A stretch of 64,000 nucleotides of DNA from Paenibacillus sp. ACRRY (lineage in GTDB: Bacteria; Bacillota; Bacilli; Paenibacillales; Paenibacillaceae), in NCBI RefSeq assembly GCF_022346995.1, contig NZ_JAKRNM010000008.1, forward strand, positions 1 through 64,000, given 5' to 3'. The notes under the pieces were generated by a model, which was not told where the DNA came from, did not search any database, and worked only from the letters and a program-made list of their open reading frames with translations. The position numbers were made by a program, and so were the translations under genes. Below are positions 26,185 to 35,140 of the stretch, in pieces (the first letter of the stretch is position 1; the number at the start of each line of letters is the position of its first letter).

Positions 26185-27393
26185 ATGATGAATAACCGAG
26201 TAAGTGTTCCACTATACGCTTCGCTCTTAAGTATGGCTCTGCTGACGGCTTGTGCTTCAGGCGATCCTTCCACAGAATCGCAGCAGGTCTCTCAAGGTCA
26301 AGGCACAGGCCAGGGACAGACAGCGGATGGAGGCAATGACAATACAAGTACAGCGGCAGAAGGAACACAGGAGAATGCGGTTATCCCGTATCAGGCTTCG
26401 GTTCTGGCCACTGGACTGAACGCACCTTGGGAACTAGTGAACGTGCCAGACGGACGGATGTTTGTGACGGAGCGTCCAGGAACCGTTCGTGTTATTAAGG
26501 ATGGAGAATTGCAAACCGAACCACTCATTGCATTTGAGGCTCCGTTCAATGAAGAGGGAGAAGGGGGCTTGCTCGGTCTGGCTGCAGATCCGGACTTTGA
26601 GAATAACGGTTATCTGTACGCCTACCATTCCTATTTTGAAGGAGACGAGATCGCAAATCGGGTATTGCGTTTAAAGGTAAATGGAGATCAAGCCGTGATC
26701 GACAAGGAGTTGCTTGGTAATATCCCTGGCGGGACGAATCATAATGGTGGCCGCATCAAGATTGGTCCGGACAACATGCTCTACATTACAACCGGTGAAC
26801 GTTATGAACCGGAACTGGCACAGGACCAGAACAGCTTGGGTGGCAAAATATTGCGGATTGGTCTCGATGGTTCGATCCCTGCAGAAAACCCATGGCCGAA
26901 TTCCGCTGTATACAGCATGGGACACCGTAATGCCCAGGGTCTTGCATGGAATCCGGATAATAAGTATCTCTATGCTACCGAGCACGGTCAGCGTAACTAC
27001 GATGAAATTAACCGAATCGAAGCAGGGGCGAATTATGGCTGGCCTGAAGTGGAAGGGGACGAGGATGATAATGGTACCTATCAGGCGCCGCTTGCTCATA
27101 GCGGTGACGATACATGGGCACCATCGGGTATTGCTTTTATAGAGAAAGGACCGTGGGCGGGTTCACTACTTGCGGCTAACCTGAGAGGCGAGCAATTGCT
27201 TCATATTACTCTGTCCGAGGATGGTACACAAGTGGAGCAGGTGGAACCCATTTTTGAAGACGAGTGGGGACGCATCCGTAACGTGACAGCCGGGGAAGAC
27301 GGAAAGTTATATATTCTGACGAACAATCGGGACGGACGAGGAACTCCGAGGGATGGGGACGACCACATCATTGTGCTTACACCGGAGAGTTGA
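26185..27393 (+). CDS. PQQ-dependent sugar dehydrogenase-like lipoprotein
   Basis: 402 residues. The signal peptide ends in a lipobox (LLTAC, Cys about 23). A Gln/Gly/Thr-rich linker reaches about 65. The six-bladed beta-propeller of the soluble glucose/sorbosone dehydrogenase family covers about 70-400, with LNAPWELVNVPDGRMFVTER, GGTNHNGGRIKIGPDNMLYI (containing the catalytic-type histidine), GHRNAQGLAW and TEHGQRNYDEINR. These positions match residues that bind PQQ and calcium in the family. Gram-positive members often lack PQQ synthesis, so it may use supplied PQQ or act otherwise. It is tethered outside the membrane. No electron-acceptor gene is adjacent. Confidence 0.85.
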   Translation: MMNNRVSVPLYASLLSMALLTACASGDPSTESQQVSQGQGTGQGQTADGGNDNTSTAAEGTQENAVIPYQASVLATGLNAPWELVNVPDGRMFVTERPGTVRVIKDGELQTEPLIAFEAPFNEEGEGGLLGLAADPDFENNGYLYAYHSYFEGDEIANRVLRLKVNGDQAVIDKELLGNIPGGTNHNGGRIKIGPDNMLYITTGERYEPELAQDQNSLGGKILRIGLDGSIPAENPWPNSAVYSMGHRNAQGLAWNPDNKYLYATEHGQRNYDEINRIEAGANYGWPEVEGDEDDNGTYQAPLAHSGDDTWAPSGIAFIEKGPWAGSLLAANLRGEQLLHITLSEDGTQVEQVEPIFEDEWGRIRNVTAGEDGKLYILTNNRDGRGTPRDGDDHIIVLTPES

Positions 27394-27399
27394 GCTGAT

Positions 27400-27459
27400 G
27401 CATCCGGGTTCCATTACTAATATTGGAGCTCAAGCATGCTTCTATTAGAACCCGGATGC
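27400..27459. repeat. Perfect 12-bp inverted repeat after the sugar dehydrogenase
   Basis: GCATCCGGGTTC (27400-27411) and GAACCCGGATGC (27448-27459) are exact reverse complements 36 bases apart. No T run follows, so it may serve as a 3' protective hairpin rather than a plain terminator. Confidence 0.55.
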
Positions 27460-27470
27460 TGTTCGTGAAA

Positions 27471-27520
27471 ATAAAAAAAGGGGCGTCCCGCCAAGTTCAT
27501 GACTTTGGGACAGCCCCTTG
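27471..27520 (-). terminator. Terminator of the MBL-fold hydrolase gene
   Basis: AAGGGGC plus GTCCC pairs with GGGAC plus GCCCCTT. The A run on the left is a U tract on the minus strand. Confidence 0.8.
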
Positions 27521-27563
27521 ATTGCTTTATATATGGCCGCACATAGCAGATGGATACTGCCAA

Positions 27564-28295
27564 TTAATCCGCGCTTTCTGCAAGTTTGGCGATATGCGCG
27601 CTTGGTTCGTTTGTGTATTCCCCGCCGTGATAACAGAGTACTTTGTTCAGTTTCAGGCCGGTCAGTCTTTTCAAACTTCTCAGCGCTTCAGGCATGTCCG
27701 GTGTTGCAGGCGGTGCAGGTCCGACCAGTTCATCGTCCACAACACGCAGTTCGTCGGCAGCCAGCAGGAATTCGGAGTCACGGAAGTACAGGCAGATGTG
27801 TCCTGGCGTATGTCCAGGTGCATGGATGACCTGGATTCCGCCTTGAAGCGGCAGCATGTCCCCATCTTCCAATACTCTGCTGATCTCGATCTCTGGCAGC
27901 TGGGAGAGGAGCTGATCGGCCTGGACAAGTACCGGTGCAGGAAGCATGGCTCTGCGTTCTGGCGTGAACTTGATCAATGGCTTTTCACCTTTAATATAGG
28001 GAACCTCATCCGCATGTGCCCAGACTTCAAGCCCGGGTATCGCATCCAGAAGGGCACCCAGATTACCGATATGGTCAATGTCCTGATGAGTCAAAATGAT
28101 GCGTTTGACGTCAGCCAGCTGTACGCCTTCCTGCTGCAGTGCGGACTCCAACCCGGCGAATTGGCCAATCATGCCTGTGTCCACAAGGGTGATGCCATCT
28201 TCATCGCGCAGCATGACGGGGTAGATCGGGTTGTCTCCCGAAGACGTGGGTATGCTGAGATGCAGCACGGTAAAATCTGTTTTTTGATTAGTCAT
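27564..28295 (-). CDS. MBL-fold metallo-hydrolase
   Basis: 243 residues. The metal motif THQDIDHIGN lies at about 69-78, with ligands in IHAPGHTPGHICLYF (about 134-148), the bridging aspartate in LLAADELR, and the final histidine in VLCYHGGEYTNEP. This is the glyoxalase-II/lactonase-like group of the metallo-beta-lactamase superfamily. The substrate cannot be read from sequence; glyoxalase, lactonase or persulfide dioxygenase activities are all possible. GGAGGTGG lies a little far upstream of the ATG. The HEPN-like gene starts upstream on the same strand, 52 bases away, so both may share a transcript. Confidence 0.85.
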   Translation of the reverse strand: MTNQKTDFTVLHLSIPTSSGDNPIYPVMLRDEDGITLVDTGMIGQFAGLESALQQEGVQLADVKRIILTHQDIDHIGNLGALLDAIPGLEVWAHADEVPYIKGEKPLIKFTPERRAMLPAPVLVQADQLLSQLPEIEISRVLEDGDMLPLQGGIQVIHAPGHTPGHICLYFRDSEFLLAADELRVVDDELVGPAPPATPDMPEALRSLKRLTGLKLNKVLCYHGGEYTNEPSAHIAKLAESAD

Positions 28296-28347
28296 AGGTA
28301 TCCGGATCGAGTCCGGTCCACCTCCTTTTTGAATGATATGGTTTGCG

Positions 28348-28845
28348 TTATTCGGGACGAAGGTATTTTAAGTGTTTTCTGTACTTCTGGATGGTATTCA
28401 GCATCGCTTCAAAGGTTTGTTCAGCCTGCATGCCTTCCTTGACGATGGAGTCAAAGGAGAAGTTCTCATGAATGAGCTTGTTCCTGGCCTGGAAGACCTG
28501 ACTAAGAGCCTGTTCCATGTTTTCTTTCCCAGGTTTCAGGGTGATCTGTTGTTTATTTAATTCAGCCTGTATGATCTCCATATTGGACCGTGCACGGTAA
28601 GCAGGAGTTTTCATCAGCTCGGTCGAATTAAACTTTTTTTGATAGACGCTTTGATACAGCTGTTTTAACATGTGTTCAAGAATGGAGCAGCATTCAATGA
28701 CAAGGGATGCATATCTTCGATGTTTACGTTGATCCCATTGCGGTGAATCGAGTCCTTGTCCCATATCATGATACTCTTGTTCCAGTACTGCGATTTCAAG
28801 CTTTGCTTCTTTTTTGATTTTTTTAAAATCGTCTTTGGTCAGCAT
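28348..28845 (-). CDS. HEPN-motif protein of unknown function
   Basis: 165 residues from the ATG at 28845, chosen because GGGAGGACAGGT precedes it; the frame is open 13 codons further. It is strongly helical and charged, with no membrane segment. Near residue 123 it carries ARNKLIHENF, a match to the Rx(4)H-type motif RNxxxH that marks HEPN ribonuclease domains. An upstream helix contains SLVIECCSILEHMLKQLY. HEPN proteins cut RNA in toxin-antitoxin or defence systems, often with an MNT nucleotidyltransferase; none is seen here. Non-catalytic HEPN helper roles are equally possible. It precedes the MBL-fold gene on the same strand. Confidence 0.6.
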   Translation of the reverse strand: MLTKDDFKKIKKEAKLEIAVLEQEYHDMGQGLDSPQWDQRKHRRYASLVIECCSILEHMLKQLYQSVYQKKFNSTELMKTPAYRARSNMEIIQAELNKQQITLKPGKENMEQALSQVFQARNKLIHENFSFDSIVKEGMQAEQTFEAMLNTIQKYRKHLKYLRPE

Positions 28846-28982
28846 ACCTGTCCTCCCATGGAAACCAAGATGTGATAACTTCATTATCTCACATTGTTAC
28901 TCAGAGCGCCTCTTTTCCGAGGGAGGCAGGATTCTGATCGTTCATCCAATAACTGAACCCGGGTTCAGAAGGGAAGTATCTG

Positions 28983-29846
28983 ATGTCCATGAAAACAGCC
29001 ATTGTAACCGGAGCAAATTCCGGCATGGGGCTCGCAACCACCATCCAACTTGCAAGGCAAGGCTATAGGGTGATCATGGCCTGTCGAAGCGAGAAGCGCG
29101 GACAGCAGGCTCTGCAAGAGGCCCTGCGTGAGTCAGGCTCTACTGCGATTGAGCTAATCCTATGTGATCTGGGTTCCCTTGAAAGTATACGTCATTTTGC
29201 CCGTTCCTTCCGTGAACGCTACAGTACGCTTGACGTTCTGGTGAATAATGCCGGTGTGGTCATGCTGAAAAGACAGGAGACCTCGGATGGTTTTGAGCAG
29301 AGCATCGGCATTAATCATCTGGGACATTTCCTGCTCACATTGCTCTTGATCCAGCCTTTGCAGGCTGCGGAGCAGGGACGAATTGTGAATGTTTCATCCG
29401 GTGCATACAAAGCAGGCAAGATTCACTTCGACGATCCGCATCTGCAGAAGGGCTATAACCCGATTAAGAGCTATGCGCAGTCCAAGCTGGCCAACGTACT
29501 GTTCACCCGTGCGCTATCCCGCAAAGTGGCAAATAGCCGAATCACGGTGAATTGTCTGCATCCTGGTGCGGTCGGTACAAGCATCGGCGTAGATCGCAAT
29601 ACCGGTTTTGGTACACGAATCATGGCCTTTATCGGCAAGCTTCCTTTTTTCCTGTCTCCCGAGGAGGGGGCCCAAACGGCAATTTATTTGGCCACCAGCC
29701 CGGAAGTAGCAGAAATTACAGGACGCTACTTTTATCAAAAGAAAGAGCAGAAGTTAAAAGCACATGCCGTCAATGATGCGGTAACTGAACGTTTCTGGAC
29801 ATGGAGCGAACAGCAAGTCGGACTGAAGCCTGATGAGAAATTGTGA
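28983..29846 (+). CDS. Short-chain dehydrogenase/reductase (retinol dehydrogenase-like)
   Basis: 287 residues. The Rossmann motif TGANSGMGLATTIQLARQG lies at about 9-27, NNAGV at about 90, the active serine in NVSSGAY, and YAQSKLAN at about 162-169. The RH/WW-oxidoreductase branch acts on ketones, aldehydes and lipid-like alcohols; the substrate here is unknown. AGAAGGGAAG lies upstream, and ATG codons at 28983 and 28989 are both usable. It is transcribed divergently from the HEPN-like gene. Confidence 0.88.
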   Translation: MSMKTAIVTGANSGMGLATTIQLARQGYRVIMACRSEKRGQQALQEALRESGSTAIELILCDLGSLESIRHFARSFRERYSTLDVLVNNAGVVMLKRQETSDGFEQSIGINHLGHFLLTLLLIQPLQAAEQGRIVNVSSGAYKAGKIHFDDPHLQKGYNPIKSYAQSKLANVLFTRALSRKVANSRITVNCLHPGAVGTSIGVDRNTGFGTRIMAFIGKLPFFLSPEEGAQTAIYLATSPEVAEITGRYFYQKKEQKLKAHAVNDAVTERFWTWSEQQVGLKPDEKL

Positions 29847-29958
29847 TGAGCCCAAGCTGAGGTGCAGGACCGGTTCTTCATCTCAGTAAATGATCAAAGG
29901 TGATCATAGTACACTCGTCTGCTTATATCGTCTGCGTTACCTCACTATGACAGACATA

Positions 29959-31890
29959 TTAGGCTTTTGCTTGCACAGCTTGTTGTACTTCCTGGATGAA
30001 TGCCTCAATGCGCTGAACGCCTTGATCCCCCTGACCGTATGCGCGGACAGAAGCAGACAGGGCGTTTTTCTCATTTTCCCCGAGTACGAGCGAGTAAGGC
30101 ACTTTTTCCATCTGAGCTTCACGAATTTTGTACCCCAGCTTCTCGCTGCGCAGATCCGTTTCAACCCGAATGCCTGCTGCTCGCAATTGACTCTGTACCT
30201 GCAGGGCATAATCCGCGTAGTGATCGGATACCGGGAGCAGCTTCACCTGAATCGGAGCGAGCCAGAGTGGAAATGCACCCGCATAATGCTCAGTCAGAAT
30301 GCCAATGAAGCGATCAATGGAGCCGTAGATGGCGCGATGGATCACGACCGGACGGTGTTTCAGGCTGTCCTCGCCAACATAAGTGAGGTCGAATTTCTCC
30401 GGCATTTGAAAATCAAGCTGAATTGTTCCGCACTGCCAGCTGCGTTTCAGCGCATCGAGAATATGGAAGTCAATCTTCGGCCCATAAAATGCTCCGTCTC
30501 CTTCATTGATGCGGTATTTCACGCCGCGCCGATCCAGTACATTTTGCAGCGCTCGTTCCGCCTGATCCCATAGCTCTTCCGATCCCATGGAGTCTTCGGG
30601 ACGAGTGGATAGCTCAATTGTGTATTCGAAACCAAAAATATCGTACATGCGTCCGATCAGGGATATCGCCTGGTTGATCTCTTCCTCAATCTGTTCCGGC
30701 ATGACATAGAGATGAGCATCATCCTGACAAAATGTCCGTACTCGCATCATGCCGTTCAACGCACCCGAGAATTCATGACGGTGAACCTGGCCAAATTCCA
30801 TCATGCGAATGGGAAGCTCGCGATAGGAATGAAGCGAATTTTTGAAAATCAGCATATGCCCCGGGCAGTTCATCGGCTTCAGTGCAAACGTAGCATCATC
30901 CACTTCTGAAAAATACATATTGTCCTTATAGTGCTCCCAATGCCCGGATTGCTCCCACAGTCGATTGTTCATCATCAGCGGAGTTCGAACCTCTTGATAC
31001 CCTTCCTGCAGCTGCAGCTCGCGTGAGAATTGCTCCAGCTCTGTACGGACAGTCATGCCTTTCGGGAGATAGAAGGGCATACCCGGAGCTTCCTCCGAGA
31101 ACATGAACAGACCCAGCTCTTTGCCCAGCTTGTGATGATCCCGCTTCTTGGCTTCCTCCAGCATGTGCAGGTGATCGTCCAGCTGTGCTTTGCTTGGAAA
31201 GGCAGTGCCGTAGATTCGCTGCAGCATTTTGTTGTCCGAATCGCCCCGCCAGTAAGCCCCTGCCACATTCAGCAGCTTGAAGGCTTTGATCCGGCCAGTG
31301 GACGGAAGATGCGGACCCCGGCACAGATCAAAAAACTCCCCTTGATCATAGATCGAAAGCTCCGCATCCTGCGGCAAATCATGGATTAGTTCAAGTTTAT
31401 ACGGATCCTGAATCTCTTCGAACAAGCGAAGGGCTTCCTCACGGCTAACCATCCGGCGGCTGATCTTCTCATTCTCCTGTATAATCTTGTTCATTTCCCG
31501 CTCAATGGCAGCCAGATCACTGATGGATAAGGCATGCTCCAGATCCACATCGTAATAAAAGCCATCTTCAATGACGGGACCAATTCCCAGTTTGACATGT
31601 TCCGCGCCATAGATACGCTTGAGGGCCTGGGCGAGGACATGTGCAGTACTATGACGATAACGATACAGTCCTTCCTCGCTATCCAGTGTAACAATGACAA
31701 GTTCGCAGTCCTGTTCAAGCTTCATGTCCAGATCAACGTTTACACCGTCCACAACGCCTCCGATGGCCTGTTTACCCAAGCTAGTGCTGATAGACGAAGC
31801 CACTTCTCCGACACTTATGCCCGCCTTGTACGAACGAATTGCTCCACCTTGAAGGCGAATCTCAATGGGGTTACCTTGTTGATTACTCAT
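29959..31890 (-). CDS. thrS: Threonine--tRNA ligase
   Basis: 643 residues from the ATG at 31890; the open frame reaches 52 codons further, but that part is the T-box leader. Domains in order: TGS (about 5-65), the second additional editing domain (about 70-225, with HSTAHVLAQALKR), the class II catalytic core (about 240-535) with motif 2 MRVRTFCQDDAHLY and the zinc-site Cys in MNCPGHMLIF, and the anticodon-binding domain (about 540-640). It charges tRNA-Thr. Bacillus-type genomes often carry two ThrRS genes (thrS, thrZ), so this may be either. Expression is set by the T-box leader upstream. Confidence 0.96.
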   Translation of the reverse strand: MSNQQGNPIEIRLQGGAIRSYKAGISVGEVASSISTSLGKQAIGGVVDGVNVDLDMKLEQDCELVIVTLDSEEGLYRYRHSTAHVLAQALKRIYGAEHVKLGIGPVIEDGFYYDVDLEHALSISDLAAIEREMNKIIQENEKISRRMVSREEALRLFEEIQDPYKLELIHDLPQDAELSIYDQGEFFDLCRGPHLPSTGRIKAFKLLNVAGAYWRGDSDNKMLQRIYGTAFPSKAQLDDHLHMLEEAKKRDHHKLGKELGLFMFSEEAPGMPFYLPKGMTVRTELEQFSRELQLQEGYQEVRTPLMMNNRLWEQSGHWEHYKDNMYFSEVDDATFALKPMNCPGHMLIFKNSLHSYRELPIRMMEFGQVHRHEFSGALNGMMRVRTFCQDDAHLYVMPEQIEEEINQAISLIGRMYDIFGFEYTIELSTRPEDSMGSEELWDQAERALQNVLDRRGVKYRINEGDGAFYGPKIDFHILDALKRSWQCGTIQLDFQMPEKFDLTYVGEDSLKHRPVVIHRAIYGSIDRFIGILTEHYAGAFPLWLAPIQVKLLPVSDHYADYALQVQSQLRAAGIRVETDLRSEKLGYKIREAQMEKVPYSLVLGENEKNALSASVRAYGQGDQGVQRIEAFIQEVQQAVQAKA

Positions 31891-31921
31891 GCAAACCACT
31901 CTCCAATGTTTGAAATGGAAG

Positions 31922-32240
31922 CGCAAAAAAACACCCGTCCCGGAAAAGGGACGAGTGCGCTCAGCTCGTGGTTCCACCCTAATTTGGTTATGAATATCCC
32001 CTGAATCGGCCAGCCGCCGCAATACAGGAAACATCATAACCCTCATTGGGATCCGTTATCGGGGATCAGGCGGTGAACTCTACTGACAACCGGACAGTAC
32101 TTCCATGGAAAGTCCATCAGGCTGAGGTTCGAGGCCACGGCTGCAGAGGGGTAATTCCGCTCCGTTCGCTGAAGAAGGTTTCACCAATCCCTTCTCTCTC
32201 TGGGCAGCACGCAAACGAAATCATGTCTCTGGTCATCGCC
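31922..32240 (-). promoter_or_regulatory. T-box leader of thrS
   Basis: Read on the minus strand, AGGGTGGAACCACG (31967-31980) is the T-box antiterminator sequence. The TGGA bulge fits a tRNA with a U discriminator. Upstream, CAGAGAGAGAAGGG and GGTGAAACC match Stem I elements. An ACC at 32150-32152 sits where the threonine specifier would be expected. A terminator follows at 31924-31959. Uncharged tRNA-Thr would promote readthrough. Confidence 0.9.
31924..31959 (-). terminator. T-box attenuator terminator
   Basis: CACTCGTCCC pairs with GGGACGGGTG (one mismatch) on the minus strand, followed by seven T. It is the OFF-state hairpin of the thrS leader. Confidence 0.85.
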
Positions 32241-32364
32241 AATATGCAAAGTTATTGTCAGTTCATTTGATTCGAAATGAAGTTGTGATCCGTATCAATA
32301 TATTGGAACAGGTGTTATTGAGTGTCGATTATATAGACTGAAAATCAAAAGGTCAAGCGGAGTT

Positions 32365-34131
32365 TTATTCGGCTTCATCCGAATGGCGATCCCATATCAA
32401 ACGTATGGTGGTTCCCTGGTCCGGATGGGATTGAACCTCGATTCGGCCTTTCATGGCCTCAATCAGCCCTTTGGTTACTGCCATGCCGAGGCCTGATCCA
32501 ACATCGGATGTTGCCGTATCCGTGCCGCGATAGTATCGTTCGAACAGCCTCCATACCGTCTCCTGATCCATTCCGCGGCCATCATCGGCAAATTGAATGC
32601 AGAAATTGCTGTCCTGCTCACCTGGATTAACACTAACGGTCAGCTTCGTCTCTGGTGGATTATGCAGTAGGGCATTGGCGGTGAGATTATCGACAATTCG
32701 TTCGAAGGACGGGATGTGGACATAACCATGCACCGCGATTGTGGCAGGTTGGAATATAATACGCCCTTCTCCATAAGCCGGGTTACGCTCGGCACGATGT
32801 ACAAGATCCTGAAGTAGCGCATTGACGTCATTTTTCTCGACAGGGGGAAGGTATCCACCGCTGCGCAGACGGTATGTCATGGACAGGTCGTTCACCAGTC
32901 GGTCCATGTACATGGATTTATCCAGCATGATGCCCGCAAATTCCCGTATTTCTTCGGAGGTCCAGTTGTATTTCGATGCTTCCAGCATGTGCGCATATCC
33001 CTGGATGGAGGACAGGGGTGTCTTCAGATCATGAGTTATCCCAGCAATCCATTCCTCGCGCAGAGAGTTGGTCTGTCTGCGGAGTTCTTCATCACGTTTA
33101 AGTGTGCTCGACAACGACTGGATGGAGTGCAGCACTTCCGCATATACCCGATATTTTTGACGCCACTTCCCGTTACGCTTCTGGCTGCGTGGCTTGCCCC
33201 GGGTGCCTGCGGGCTCTTCGTAGTGTCCACGTTCGAGCCGCTGCAGCCATTGAAGCATATGGAGCATGGGGTAACCGAAGCGATTGGCATACCAGAATGC
33301 AAGCAGCACAAGCAGGCTGATGATGGATACCAGAAGTGCAGCCAGTGCAGGACCAAAAATAAATCCAAAGGGATTCTCATTCATGCCTGCCGGACTGCTC
33401 GCAAGAGGAACACTCAGCATCCAGGTCAATTGATCCTGTTCATCATAAAGGGTCACCGTAGTCATTCCGTACCTGGTAGGGTATCGTGTGCGTAGAATCA
33501 GGTCTTGAATGCTGTAGCTGTCCGGTGTGCCCATTGCAGGCTCGTTGAAAGAAGTAAGTACATGTCCCTGCTCATCCAAAATCTCAAGATAGGCGTCCGC
33601 CGAGCGAAGGATATCCTGCTGCTCGGAGGGCAGTACAAGCTTGTCGTTGGCATAACTTCCATCGGTGTAAACTTGATCCAGAATCGTTACCGCCTGATTG
33701 CTCTCCCCGTACAGCAGGGTGAAATTGATTCCCTTTCTTTCTCGAATGAGCAGATAGAGCTGGTAGGGAAAGGGCTTTTTCCCCTCCCAATAGGATAGAA
33801 GTTCTCCGGGTTTATAGTGATTCGGGACATCGGAAGGGGTGTGAAAAGCATCCACCACACTGCCTTGCTCATCGAGAACCTGGAGCCAGCCGTTGTTCTC
33901 CTCCACACGCTTTAGCAGCGCGGGATCATATTGAACAGTACCGTCCGGCAAAATCTCTGCGGTACTGATCAGCTGTTCGAGCCCGACAGTGGCAAAATCT
34001 TCAACAAGGCTGGCCTCATTCAGCTGTTGGATGACCCAATATGCGATGAATCCACCGAGGACCAGGATCAGAATTACAGCACCCGCAAGCAGGCCGATGA
34101 ACCGCGTCATCAATCTGCGACGTATGCTCAT
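32365..34131 (-). CDS. Sensor histidine kinase
   Basis: 588 residues. Membrane helices lie at about 12-34 and 258-281 and flank a 220-residue extracellular sensor. A cytoplasmic linker with a basic patch (RGKPRSQKRNGKWRQK) follows. The HisKA domain has the phospho-accepting His367 in GITHDLKTPLSS. The ATPase domain carries the N box NLTANALLHNP, G1 FADDGRGMD and G2 GSGLGMAVTKGL. It overlaps the upstream response regulator gene by four bases, so the pair is co-translated. The signal is unknown. The divergent M23 peptidase lipoprotein hints at a cell-wall stimulus, by inference. Confidence 0.92.
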   Translation of the reverse strand: MSIRRRLMTRFIGLLAGAVILILVLGGFIAYWVIQQLNEASLVEDFATVGLEQLISTAEILPDGTVQYDPALLKRVEENNGWLQVLDEQGSVVDAFHTPSDVPNHYKPGELLSYWEGKKPFPYQLYLLIRERKGINFTLLYGESNQAVTILDQVYTDGSYANDKLVLPSEQQDILRSADAYLEILDEQGHVLTSFNEPAMGTPDSYSIQDLILRTRYPTRYGMTTVTLYDEQDQLTWMLSVPLASSPAGMNENPFGFIFGPALAALLVSIISLLVLLAFWYANRFGYPMLHMLQWLQRLERGHYEEPAGTRGKPRSQKRNGKWRQKYRVYAEVLHSIQSLSSTLKRDEELRRQTNSLREEWIAGITHDLKTPLSSIQGYAHMLEASKYNWTSEEIREFAGIMLDKSMYMDRLVNDLSMTYRLRSGGYLPPVEKNDVNALLQDLVHRAERNPAYGEGRIIFQPATIAVHGYVHIPSFERIVDNLTANALLHNPPETKLTVSVNPGEQDSNFCIQFADDGRGMDQETVWRLFERYYRGTDTATSDVGSGLGMAVTKGLIEAMKGRIEVQSHPDQGTTIRLIWDRHSDEAE

Positions 34132-34889
34132 CTTGGGAGCTCCGCCTCGGGATCAACGAGCTTATATCCCAAACCACGGACATTCACCAGCAGTTCAGGC
34201 CTGGAAGGATCGGCTTCAATACGCTCACGAATTCGGTGAATATGAACCATGACGGTGTTGTCATCACGGATAGCCTCCGATTCCCATACCCGCTCATACA
34301 ATTCGGATTTGGTGAAGATTCGATTGGGATGTTTGCAAAAAAAGAGCAGCAGCTGATAAACCAGAGCCGGACAGCCTATCAGCTGTCCTTCGACCCGGAG
34401 TTCACCGGCTTGCTCGATCAACTGAAAGCGGCCGTAATCATAGATCCCTTCCTGCGAGGAAGGAGATGACGGAGTTGCGTCATGAAATGGAAGTTTCCTG
34501 CCTGAATCCGTCCGTGTGGGCAAATAACGCTTCAGCAGTGATTTCATCCGTGCGACCACTTCAAGTGGATTAAACGGTTTAACGACATAATCGTCTCCCC
34601 CAACCGCGAAGCCGGTCAACTTGTCATAATCGGTTGTTTTGGCGGTTAAAAAGAGAATCGGTGCGTCGGTCAATTGGCGCAGAAAAGGACAGACTTCCAG
34701 CCCGCTTCTGCCTGGCAGCATGACGTCCAGCACGATGCAGTGATAGGTTTTCTTTTCACATGCGGCAATCGCATCTTCACCTGTGGTGACCGTGTCAATA
34801 TCTACGAATTGCTCCTTGAGCAGAACTGTTTTTAACATATGTAAAATCGCCTGTTCATCATCAACAAGCAGGATTGAAACGTTATCCAT
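34128..34889 (-). CDS. OmpR/PhoB-family response regulator
   Basis: 253 residues. The receiver domain (about 5-120) has the acidic pocket LLVDDE, the phosphorylated Asp55 in VLDVMLPGRSG, and Lys in DYVVKPFNP. A linker of about 30 residues leads to the winged-helix effector (about 150-245), with ALVYQLLLFFCKHPNRIFTK and NTVMVHIHRIRERIE. It is the partner of the kinase gene that overlaps its end. The direct repeat TTAACA-GAATC-TTAATT at 35006-35022 in the divergent promoter could be its binding site. Confidence 0.94.
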   Translation of the reverse strand: MDNVSILLVDDEQAILHMLKTVLLKEQFVDIDTVTTGEDAIAACEKKTYHCIVLDVMLPGRSGLEVCPFLRQLTDAPILFLTAKTTDYDKLTGFAVGGDDYVVKPFNPLEVVARMKSLLKRYLPTRTDSGRKLPFHDATPSSPSSQEGIYDYGRFQLIEQAGELRVEGQLIGCPALVYQLLLFFCKHPNRIFTKSELYERVWESEAIRDDNTVMVHIHRIRERIEADPSRPELLVNVRGLGYKLVDPEAELPR

Positions 34890-35005
34890 GACGTAAGAGA
34901 TCCTCCTGATTTTTATGTATATATTAGTGGTTCCTTATGTTCATCTGCGTTGGTCTATCTAATCTATCATACCATTCAGAAGAGCCGTGGAGCGTGTTTA
35001 TAACC

Positions 35006-35022
35006 TTAACAGAATCTTAATT
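35006..35022. promoter_or_regulatory. Possible response-regulator binding repeat
   Basis: TTAACA-N5-TTAATT (within CCTTAACAGAATCTTAATT), a direct repeat at 11-base spacing such as OmpR/PhoP-type dimers use. It lies between the two-component genes and the divergent M23 lipoprotein gene. Function is inferred. Confidence 0.4.
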
Positions 35023-35140
35023 ATGAAGCAGCAGCATGCCTCAAAGTTATGATAGACGTAAGAGGAGGTTAGACGGAGGATAAGATTGGTTTTGTAAACT
35101 GGATTGGAAAGAAATCGTTCTACAGAAGGGGTGCAGGGAA

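Noticed and set aside
31891..32046. N-terminal extension of the thrS reading frame by 52 codons
   Set aside because: This stretch is the T-box terminator and antiterminator; the ATG at 31890 has a good ribosome site and starts the normal TGS domain.
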